Below, one piece after another: positions 1 to 5,782 of a DNA stretch of 8,573 nt (its first letter is position 1; every line of letters starts with the position of its first letter). The DNA comes from Prevotella sp. Lineage in GTDB: Bacteria > Bacteroidota > Bacteroidia > Bacteroidales > Bacteroidaceae. The stretch spans positions 1-8,573 of the forward strand of contig JAFRQC010000124.1 of assembly GCA_017428805.1 (NCBI GenBank), given 5' to 3'. Below the pieces are notes generated by a model. It did no database searches and was not told the origin of the DNA. It saw only the letters and a list, made by a program, of their open reading frames with translations. A program made the translations under genes and the position numbers.

Positions 1-257
1 CCCTTCGTCATCATCTTATACGCCATGCCCGCCGCCATGATGATGGCAAACATCGCTCCCAGGGCCATGCAACACTCCAGTATCCACCAGAACGGCCCGC
101 TTGCTCCGATAAACGTTGCATCCGTCAGAAACTCGTTCGTCTGGAAGATGACATCGTCTATCTCCTCGTCGAACATGTCAATGCCTATATTGTTGACGAT
201 ACTATCGACAACCTCCGGCATCGCGCCTGCCTGCAACATAATATTTGAAACTCCCAT
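1..257 (-). CDS. traJ: TraJ-like conjugation membrane protein, N-terminal part (cut by window edge)
   Basis: The minus-strand frame is open from an ATG at 257-255 to the left edge, giving 85 complete codons plus two bases. The N-terminal 50 or so residues are soluble and acidic (an EEIDDVIFQTNEF stretch). A strongly hydrophobic segment follows at about residues 54-80, containing FWWILECCMALGAM, and fits one membrane helix. This N-terminus resembles the TraJ/TrbL-like integral membrane proteins encoded just after the TraG/TraI block in Bacteroides conjugative transposons, where they form the inner-membrane part of the mating channel. The match is from memory, not a search. ATG 257 is chosen because it is the first ATG in the frame. 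The frame stays open further upstream to a TGA at 336-338, and a second Met at residue 7 is an alternative start. In the usual tra order this gene would directly follow the DUF5045-like gene, but here an opposing ATPase gene separates them. Confidence 0.7.
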   Translation of the reverse strand, partial: MGVSNIMLQAGAMPEVVDSIVNNIGIDMFDEEIDDVIFQTNEFLTDATFIGASGPFWWILECCMALGAMFAIIMAAGMAYKMMTK

Positions 258-272
258 TTCGCTTTTTTGCTG

Positions 273-280
273 CGAAAGTA
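273..280 (-). promoter_or_regulatory. weak candidate -7 box for the traJ-like gene
   Basis: Read on the minus strand this is TACTTTCG, one base away from the Bacteroidetes consensus TAnnTTTG. It ends 15 bases before the ATG at 257. No convincing TTTG -33 element lies at the expected distance, and the leader would be only about 10 bases. If real, it would let traJ and later genes be transcribed independently of the tra operon, from which the ATPase gene separates them. Chance occurrence is quite possible. Confidence 0.25.
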
Positions 281-325
281 CTGCTAAATCCAGAAACAGA
301 CCGCCACAAGAAATTTTGTTCCATG

Positions 326-423
326 AATTAACAACTCAAGAATTTCGCCCCACCAACCGAAAAAAGTCACTTTGATTCGTTAAATAAACCAAATTAAAAG
401 CAGATTTCCTTAGTTTGTTAATT
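326..423. repeat. 9-base inverted repeat with 80-base spacer
   Basis: AATTAACAA at 326-334 is the exact reverse complement of TTGTTAATT at 415-423. The pair brackets the middle of the divergent intergenic region, and the right copy abuts the putative ATPase promoter. It could be a regulator site in two copies. In AT-rich DNA of this length a 9-base match is not very improbable, so significance is uncertain. Confidence 0.3.
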
Positions 424-450
424 GTAATTTATAGAAAATAGCTAATTTTG
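421..450 (+). promoter_or_regulatory. candidate promoter of the DUF4143 ATPase gene
   Basis: TAATTTTG at 443-450 matches the Bacteroidetes -7 consensus TAnnTTTG exactly. An ATTG at 421-424 lies 18 bases upstream and is a three-of-four match to the TTTG -33 element. A better TTTG at 414-417 is too far away, with 25 bases between. Transcription would start near 455-458, giving a leader of about 45 bases before the ATG at 502. AT-rich sequence produces such matches by chance, so this is a moderate call. Confidence 0.45.
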
Positions 451-483
451 TAAACCCAACTTTATAAAAAGCGCGGAATCTTA

Positions 484-497
484 TAAACTAAAGTTTA
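484..497. repeat. short palindrome just upstream of the ATPase start codon
   Basis: TAAACT at 484-489 and AGTTTA at 492-497 are complementary arms around a 2-base centre, ending 4 bases before the ATG at 502. As DNA it could be a small operator. As RNA the 2-base loop is too tight for a good hairpin. Low-complexity AT sequence makes chance likely. Confidence 0.25.
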
Positions 498-501
498 AAA
501 A

Positions 502-1752
502 ATGAGTATCAGCAAAGACATAATCAAGCAATGCTTGATGAACAAACAGAGAGAGATAGACGAAGCGGAAATCATCAACCGCCCCATCGAATTCGAACCC
601 AATGGCAACTATGTCATTGTAGGAGTGCGTCATGCAGGCAAGTCATACATGCTCTATCAGCGTGTACGCCAACTTCAGGCAGAAGGAAAAGGCTGGGACG
701 AAATTCTCTTTATAGATTTTGAGGACGAACGTCTGGCAGAATTTCAGACAGAAGACTTCAACAGTCTGTTGGAAGCCCATCTGGAACTATACGGCAAGAA
801 ACCAATAGTTTTTCTCGACGAGGTACAAAATATCCCATATTGGGATAAGTTCGTGCGTCGCCTGGCCGATGCCAAATACCGTGTCTATGTCACAGGAAGT
901 AATGCCAAGATGCTCAGCAAGGATGTGGCCACTACCCTTGGCGGACGGTTCTTCATCCTTGATGCCTATCCTTATTCGCTGAAGGAATATCTTACAGCCC
1001 AGCATGTGGAACTGAAAGAACACTGGCAGTACGATAGCGTCCAACGCAGTGAGGTCAAGCGCCATCTGAGCGAATATTTCTACTATGGTGGTCTGCCGGA
1101 GATCATTTCTTTTAAGAACAAACGAGCCATGCTGTCAAGCCTCTATCAGAAAATATATCTAGGCGACATCTGCGCACGAAACAAAATCAAGAACGAGAGG
1201 GTAATGAACATTCTCATCAAGAAAATGGCGGAAAGCGTCAAACAGCCCTTGTCGTTCAACAGACTTAAGAACATCATTGTCTCTACAGGCAGCCCCATCA
1301 GTGTGCCAACGACCATTGACTATGTTGGTTTCACCGCCGACAGCTGGCTGGTACTGCCTATGGAGAACGAAGTGGGCAAACTAACCGAAAAGGAAACGCA
1401 GAAGAAATACTATTTCATAGACAACGGACTGCTGAACTTGTTCCTCACCAATCCTGACACTTCATTGCTCGAAAACATGGTGGCCATAGAACTTTGTCGT
1501 AGGTATGGCAAAGATAACGTGTTCTATCTGAATGTAGATAAGGAAATAGACTTCCTGGTGCCTGATGCCAAACTGGCCATCCAGGCATCATACAGCATCA
1601 GAGAGCAATCGACAAAAGACCGCGAGATACCTCCCCTTGTCAAATACAGCAAATCTCACCCAGACTGGCAGTGCTTCCTTATTTCCTACGATGAAGAGAC
1701 TACTGAGGATGGCATCAATGTCATTCCTGTGTGGAAATGGCTGCTTAGTTAA
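502..1752 (+). CDS. AAA-type ATPase with C-terminal DUF4143 domain
   Basis: This 416-residue protein has the two-part layout of the AAA_14/DUF4143 family. The N-terminal NTPase carries Walker A GVRHAGKS at residues 41-48, Walker B PIVFLDEVQ at 101-109, a sensor-like VTGSN at 130-134 and a GGRF motif at 147-150. Residues about 185-265 look like a winged-helix connector. The C-terminal part has the pattern of a restriction-endonuclease-like fold: E330, then KEIDFLV with D350, then AIQAS at 359-363. There the usual E-x-K of an active nuclease is Q-x-S, so cleavage activity is doubtful. No signal peptide or membrane segment is seen, so it should be cytoplasmic. The cellular role of this family, very common in Bacteroidales, is not established. 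The gene runs against the tra genes on both sides, has its own candidate promoter, and ends 3 bases from the neighbouring stop codon. I infer a passenger gene of the mobile element rather than a transfer gene. The start at 502 has an A-rich leader typical of the phylum. Confidence 0.92.
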   Translation: MSISKDIIKQCLMNKQREIDEAEIINRPIEFEPNGNYVIVGVRHAGKSYMLYQRVRQLQAEGKGWDEILFIDFEDERLAEFQTEDFNSLLEAHLELYGKKPIVFLDEVQNIPYWDKFVRRLADAKYRVYVTGSNAKMLSKDVATTLGGRFFILDAYPYSLKEYLTAQHVELKEHWQYDSVQRSEVKRHLSEYFYYGGLPEIISFKNKRAMLSSLYQKIYLGDICARNKIKNERVMNILIKKMAESVKQPLSFNRLKNIIVSTGSPISVPTTIDYVGFTADSWLVLPMENEVGKLTEKETQKKYYFIDNGLLNLFLTNPDTSLLENMVAIELCRRYGKDNVFYLNVDKEIDFLVPDAKLAIQASYSIREQSTKDREIPPLVKYSKSHPDWQCFLISYDEETTEDGINVIPVWKWLLS

Positions 1753-1755
1753 GCA

Positions 1756-2487
1756 TCATTCCCCTATCCCACCGCCAGCGGCCATAGCCACCTTCCAACG
1801 GCCATGAGCGGAACGGCAGATAGTCGTGATGTTGGCACGATGGGGCGCAGGGGCTGAGCCGGAATTGTTTTTCACCTCCTTCAGCTTGCGGAGATAGAGG
1901 ATATACTCACAGACCTCTGTGTTCTTCAGGAGGATGTCCTTGTAGATGGCCAGATACTGTTCCTTGCGCTTACCCTGTGGCATGTAGGCATCGCGCACAG
2001 CCTGAAGTCCACAGTTGATGGCATTGTAACGCTCCAGCCAAGTGGTGTAGCTATGCGCCGAGCCGCCCTCCAGCGTGATACGCTCAATATTGCCCTTCAG
2101 AACGGAGAGCTTCGACTCTATCTTTCCCCGCTCCACCTGCCAGGCAATGTCTGTCAAGCCCGGTGTACGGTCGGCAATGTTCTTGGCTTCCACACGCATA
2201 CGCTCCGTCAAGGCTGAATCGAGAGCTTCGGCATGGGGAAGCTCTTGATAGAGCGTGAGGTTCATCTGACTGCGGAAGAACTGCTTATTGGTCATCATGG
2301 CTCCGTTGCGGTAGTTCTTATGCAGCACATCGTAATACCAGTCGGGTGTGAAACTGCCCGCACCTGTCTCACCAATGGTAAACTGGTTCATCACCGACTC
2401 ATCATGATTATAGGTCACTGACTGAGCCATCACAGAGAGCGGCAGCATCGCCGCCAATAACAAAACATGATAATATAATCTCTTCAT
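1756..2487 (-). CDS. exported DUF5045-like conjugative element protein
   Basis: The 243-residue product begins with a clear signal peptide (KR, then a leucine-rich core, cleavage expected at VMA|QS after residue 21). The mature part contains MNQFTIGETGAG near 33-44, a YYDVLHKNYR stretch at 51-60, an acidic and basic helical middle, and DAYMPQGKRKEQYLAIYKDI at 166-185. These patterns match my memory of the DUF5045 family found beside TraG in Bacteroides conjugative transposons; no search was done. There is no further membrane segment, so it is probably periplasmic or outer-membrane associated, as part of or accessory to the mating apparatus. The C-terminus, ICRSAHGRWKVAM then a glycine tail, shares an RW motif with the two upstream genes. 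It starts 21 bases after the 242-residue gene, as in one operon. It ends head-to-head with the ATPase gene, leaving no room for a separate terminator. Confidence 0.85.
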   Translation of the reverse strand: MKRLYYHVLLLAAMLPLSVMAQSVTYNHDESVMNQFTIGETGAGSFTPDWYYDVLHKNYRNGAMMTNKQFFRSQMNLTLYQELPHAEALDSALTERMRVEAKNIADRTPGLTDIAWQVERGKIESKLSVLKGNIERITLEGGSAHSYTTWLERYNAINCGLQAVRDAYMPQGKRKEQYLAIYKDILLKNTEVCEYILYLRKLKEVKNNSGSAPAPHRANITTICRSAHGRWKVAMAAGGGIGE

Positions 2488-2508
2488 ATCGGTAGCTAAT
2501 AATTCACT

Positions 2509-3237
2509 TTAATACCCGACTTCCTCCGCCACCCGTTTCCACCGCGAAAAGGCATCGTTGGCCATCTCACGGATGGTTTTCGACATATAGAGCGTCCGTT
2601 TGAAGTAGTTCAGGCGGATGGTGACGTAGCGCGAGACGACATAATAGGTGTGGTCGATGCAATGGCGGATGTTGTCAAGCGACTCATTGATCTGCCCCAA
2701 CACCGTAAGCAGACCCTCAGTCGTAATTTGTCGCGCACCAACAGCGTACTGCGCCAGTTCATAGAGGCTGTTCGTCAGCTCACGCCCGTCAACCAGCACC
2801 TGATTGACGGCACGATCACAGGCATTGATGATGATGGTGTCAGACGAGACGATATTGCCTCGCAGCGTCAGCTGGGTAGTGAACCGCTCCAGTAAGTCCT
2901 TTAACTGCGTAATACGGTCAGAGACATCATCGTAGGTGTTCTTGACGTTCAGTACCGTCACACCGCCATTGTAGATGACATCGATAATGTCGAAGCATTT
3001 GGTGTATTTGTCGAGCTTCACGTTCAGCGAGTCGTAATCCACATTGGCCTCACTGGAATACTGGTGCAGCAGTTCATTGGCCTGCTCCACACCGCTACGG
3101 GCCATCAGTACACTGCGGATGCGCTTGTGGTCGTCTATCAGGGCTTCTACAGACAGGAAGTCGAAACTGTACTGTGCCCGCACCATCGTCGGCACGAGCA
3201 TCAGCAACATCAGGAATATCTTTTCAATCTTCATCAT
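2509..3237 (-). CDS. exported helical protein of the tra operon, function unknown
   Basis: I do not recognise this 242-residue protein. It starts with a signal peptide: KIEK, then a leucine- and methionine-rich core, with cleavage expected at VRA|QY after residue 21. The rest reads as mainly alpha-helical and charged, with heptad-like stretches around 30-125 and no second membrane segment. Two cysteines, C81 and C140, could form a disulphide after export. The last part, REMANDAFSRWKRVAEEV at residues 223-240, resembles the ends of the neighbouring exported proteins. The gene overlaps the end of the 852-residue gene by 14 bases, which suggests coupled translation. A second ATG follows the first immediately and would also give a good signal peptide. 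From position and export, I infer a periplasmic part of the conjugation apparatus, standing roughly where TraI/DUF4141 sits in CTnDOT-type operons, although I see no clear DUF4141 similarity. Confidence 0.85.
   Translation of the reverse strand: MMKIEKIFLMLLMLVPTMVRAQYSFDFLSVEALIDDHKRIRSVLMARSGVEQANELLHQYSSEANVDYDSLNVKLDKYTKCFDIIDVIYNGGVTVLNVKNTYDDVSDRITQLKDLLERFTTQLTLRGNIVSSDTIIINACDRAVNQVLVDGRELTNSLYELAQYAVGARQITTEGLLTVLGQINESLDNIRHCIDHTYYVVSRYVTIRLNYFKRTLYMSKTIREMANDAFSRWKRVAEEVGY
3224..3237 (-). promoter_or_regulatory. 14-base overlap between the 852- and 242-residue genes
   Basis: ATGATGAAGATTGA on the minus strand holds two consecutive ATG codons of the 242-residue gene and the TGA stop of the upstream gene. 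The overlap encodes the acidic end of the larger protein and the Met-Met-Lys start of the smaller one. It supports one transcript and coupled translation of the two exported proteins. Confidence 0.55.
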
Positions 3238-5782
3238 CTTCTACGATATAATCACCACGGGCCACAGCAGAAGCGACATTACGCCAATGCCGGAAACTGC
3301 GGCCACCGATGCGGATGCGGTCTGTACCACTGAGCACGGTTATACCCAGCTGTTGCTTCAGGTAGTCGAGCATGGTCTCGCGGCTGCGCATGAACTTCTC
3401 AATGAGTATGAGTTGAGCATAGATTTTCGAGAGACGGTAGTCCACGTCACGCGCAATATTCAGACGGTCACACGTCCATAAGAGATGGATGGCATCTTCA
3501 TCACCCTCCGACTCAGCCGGATTACTATAGGCGTAATTGGCTTCGACAGTACAACCTGGATGGTCATTCATGATTTCATGCAACCTCTGGTTTACCAAAT
3601 CGGCTTTCTCTGCATCGCTCAACTCAGGATCCAGCTCCATCATATCCACAATCTGCGAACTGGAATAGTTGGCGGTCAGCGTCCAATGTACGGCAAGGAT
3701 GGCACGGTGGTAACGGATGCCGAGGAAATGGCTCTCACCACGCTCCTTGGAGAGGTCTGCCTGAAACGTCACCTCGCCACTGATATTCGGAACATTTCCA
3801 TGACGAATGAAGCTCCAACCCTGCCATGAACCCGCATCCGTCCACATGATATTGTAAGCTGTCTCTATCTCGTGCATCACGGCAGGAATACGGTAGGTGC
3901 CATCGCGCTCATCGGCAAAGTCATCTATTAACTCCCTCTTCGCATTCTGGTACTGGCTCAACTTCGACTGCGCATTGCTCAACTCTGCTTTCAATTGGTT
4001 AATCTTCGTGCGGTTGGCATTATACTGCGCCCGAAGGGATGCTGCTTCTTCAACACTCGCATGACTAATCTGTGCCAACAGGTTGTCATTCTCCACTTCA
4101 AGTGCATGAATCTGTTCCTGCAGACGGGTTACCTCGCTACCCCAAGTACTAATGCCCTCGTCCAACTCTGATGTGTCGGCACCGCCTGAGAGCGTTGTCT
4201 CCATAGCATAGCGCTTGGAATCTTCGTCGAGGGCATGGCGCTGATTGCCGTTTTCCTTCCATGAGAAATTTCCTTCACCAAGTTTAGCCTGGTCGTGGCA
4301 CTCCATGGTAAAGCTGACCGTTGAGCAGCCACGCATCCTTACCTCGTCAGCAGCCTGATAATAGTTCTTGCGATCCTTCCCGATTCGATAGACACGCCCC
4401 TCCTCGTTGTCGTTAAGCTCAGCAAGTTTTGCATTGAACTTCGCTTGCATGGCTTGTTCTGCATCGTACTGCGAGTCAAAGGTTTCCTCGTACACTTCCT
4501 CATAGACATTCCAAGTCTTATACACATCAATGTAATGTGCGTAGGAAAAGGCCGTCGTTCGACCTGACTTCGATTTATAGATACGCGAGGATGACATATA
4601 GTTATAAAAGTCATAGTGATACTTCGAATCACTGCTATTGAGTTCCTGGCACCGTGCACGGCTCCATCCTGCATAGCTCTCAGAGTTTCGCAAGGAGTTC
4701 TCGTAGTCGGCAGCAGTGTACTGATAGTTGGCATCTGACGTACCAACACGATACCACTCACCACCATACATGATGCTCTCACTGTCTGTAGGTGGAGCAT
4801 AACTGCACACCTGCTCACTACCTGAATCACGCCAGTAGATATACCATCGCTGGGTATAATAGCGACCCTGCATCTCCTGAAGGTAGTCGCTGATATAAGA
4901 AGTTATGTTATAGCCGTCAAGCGTAAAGAGGTTGGCCACACCAGTACTGTCCGTCGAGAGAATCTGCTGCATCACCAGATCCTTGATGTTCGAAGGATCA
5001 GAAAGCGTCTCATACATATCCTTGAAGTCATGATAAAGCTGGAGTATTTCGCCGGGCCTTGAATGAAAGACACCCCCTACCCTGCTGGCATTCGTCCAGA
5101 CACTATCAAGCACGGCTCCACCACCAGAGACAATTGCCCCACCAGCTGTCATGAGTCCTTCCAAGTCCTCTTCCAGATCTTCCTTCGTCAAACCATCACC
5201 GAAGTCAGCCAGATGATCCCACAAGGCAGCCCAGTCCACCTCACCAAGTTTGGTAAGGTCGAACAGTCCTTTCAGATTATCGTTGATGGCCAGGAAAGCG
5301 ACGTCCTGAAACGACACTTTCCCGTTGGCCACCACTGTCTCGAAGGTCATACAAAGCTGCTTCACCTGCTCACAGGTGCGAAATAAATATGGTCCCCAAT
5401 AGATGGCCTTTTCTGGATTCCTGACGGCAAGCGCTGCCACATCAAGAATCTTTGGCATTATCTGAGCACTGACCATGGTATAGATACGCTTATAATAGAA
5501 GTTCTCCTCGGCATCACCGAAGAGTCCGGCATTCTGAAGAGCCTTCCTGTCGAGCCACTTCGAGGCAAAGATACCTGCTGTAGAAACCTCCGCATTGGTA
5601 TAATGGTCGAGAATCTTCTGCACGTCCTCGTCGTTCATCATCTCCGTAGCCGTCTCTGCAGCATAAGCAGCGGTCATAGCAGCCGTGGTCTTCAGGTCGA
5701 TATTAACACTGTACCATCCCCCTGCAAAGAGGGGGACGGTCAGCATCTGGAAGAATATAATGAAAAATGAAACCTTACGCAT
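3224..5782 (-). CDS. large exported tra-operon protein with Tyr-rich region and coiled coil, function unknown
   Basis: I do not recognise a named family for this 852-residue protein. It begins with a signal peptide (MRKVS, then a Phe/Ile/Leu core, cleavage expected near LFA|GG after residue 20). Visible regions in order are: a helical, alanine-rich N-terminal part (30-200); a glycine-rich hydrophobic stretch, TAGGAIVSGGGAVLD at 212-226; an aromatic region at 291-440 with 25 tyrosines and 5 tryptophans in 150 residues; a strong coiled coil at about 545-622; a mixed region with WTDAGSWQGWSF and HFLGIRYHRAILAVHW that may be beta-rich; and a C-terminal helix pair with RIGGRSFRHWRNVASAV at 824-840 and an acidic tail. 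Eight cysteines are present, consistent with disulphides. Its start overlaps the traG stop and its end overlaps the next gene, so it is firmly part of the tra operon. I infer an envelope or surface part of the mating machine. A surface adhesin or a periplasmic scaffold would both fit. Confidence 0.88.
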   Translation of the reverse strand: MRKVSFFIIFFQMLTVPLFAGGWYSVNIDLKTTAAMTAAYAAETATEMMNDEDVQKILDHYTNAEVSTAGIFASKWLDRKALQNAGLFGDAEENFYYKRIYTMVSAQIMPKILDVAALAVRNPEKAIYWGPYLFRTCEQVKQLCMTFETVVANGKVSFQDVAFLAINDNLKGLFDLTKLGEVDWAALWDHLADFGDGLTKEDLEEDLEGLMTAGGAIVSGGGAVLDSVWTNASRVGGVFHSRPGEILQLYHDFKDMYETLSDPSNIKDLVMQQILSTDSTGVANLFTLDGYNITSYISDYLQEMQGRYYTQRWYIYWRDSGSEQVCSYAPPTDSESIMYGGEWYRVGTSDANYQYTAADYENSLRNSESYAGWSRARCQELNSSDSKYHYDFYNYMSSSRIYKSKSGRTTAFSYAHYIDVYKTWNVYEEVYEETFDSQYDAEQAMQAKFNAKLAELNDNEEGRVYRIGKDRKNYYQAADEVRMRGCSTVSFTMECHDQAKLGEGNFSWKENGNQRHALDEDSKRYAMETTLSGGADTSELDEGISTWGSEVTRLQEQIHALEVENDNLLAQISHASVEEAASLRAQYNANRTKINQLKAELSNAQSKLSQYQNAKRELIDDFADERDGTYRIPAVMHEIETAYNIMWTDAGSWQGWSFIRHGNVPNISGEVTFQADLSKERGESHFLGIRYHRAILAVHWTLTANYSSSQIVDMMELDPELSDAEKADLVNQRLHEIMNDHPGCTVEANYAYSNPAESEGDEDAIHLLWTCDRLNIARDVDYRLSKIYAQLILIEKFMRSRETMLDYLKQQLGITVLSGTDRIRIGGRSFRHWRNVASAVARGDYIVEDDED
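5775..5782 (-). promoter_or_regulatory. stop/start overlap traG - 852-residue gene
   Basis: On the minus strand ATGCGTAA contains the start codon of the 852-residue gene and the TAA of traG in another frame. The region before the ATG is A-rich (AAAAAACAG) without a strong Shine-Dalgarno sequence, so ribosomes ending traG may reinitiate here. This fixes the start of the downstream gene with good confidence because it gives a proper signal peptide. Confidence 0.6.

Larger units (their letters stand above)
258..501. other. AT-rich divergent intergenic region between traJ-like gene and DUF4143 ATPase gene
   Basis: This is the only sizeable noncoding stretch in the window. It lies between two divergently transcribed genes, so it should hold promoters for both. 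From about 360 on it is clearly richer in A and T than the flanking genes. It contains a good Bacteroidetes -7 box on the plus strand, a weaker candidate on the minus strand, a 9-base inverted repeat, a short palindrome next to the ATPase start and a TTATAAA direct repeat at 462-468 and 481-487. A 40-codon minus-strand frame starting at 324 overlaps the traJ-like gene in another frame and looks like chance. No tRNA or riboswitch is visible. Confidence 0.7.

Noticed and set aside
258..324. Small minus-strand frame starting at 324 (about 40 codons)
   Set aside because: It overlaps the start of the traJ-like gene out of frame, and its product has no signal peptide, motif or plausible ribosome site.
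25..375. Plus-strand open frame of 116 codons at the left end
   Set aside because: It runs antisense through the traJ-like gene and into the intergenic region, with low-complexity Met/Ser content and no motif.
1773..1810. CGGCCAT repeated twice near the end of the DUF5045-like gene
   Set aside because: The repeat encodes the conserved HGRWKVAMAA stretch and does not form a terminator hairpin or a longer tandem repeat.
4129..4830. Two minus-strand open frames (67 and 163 codons) within the 852-residue gene
   Set aside because: Both are in another frame of the same strand, fully inside the larger gene. They are basic with no signal or domain, and the larger frame has a signal peptide, a coiled coil and operon overlaps.
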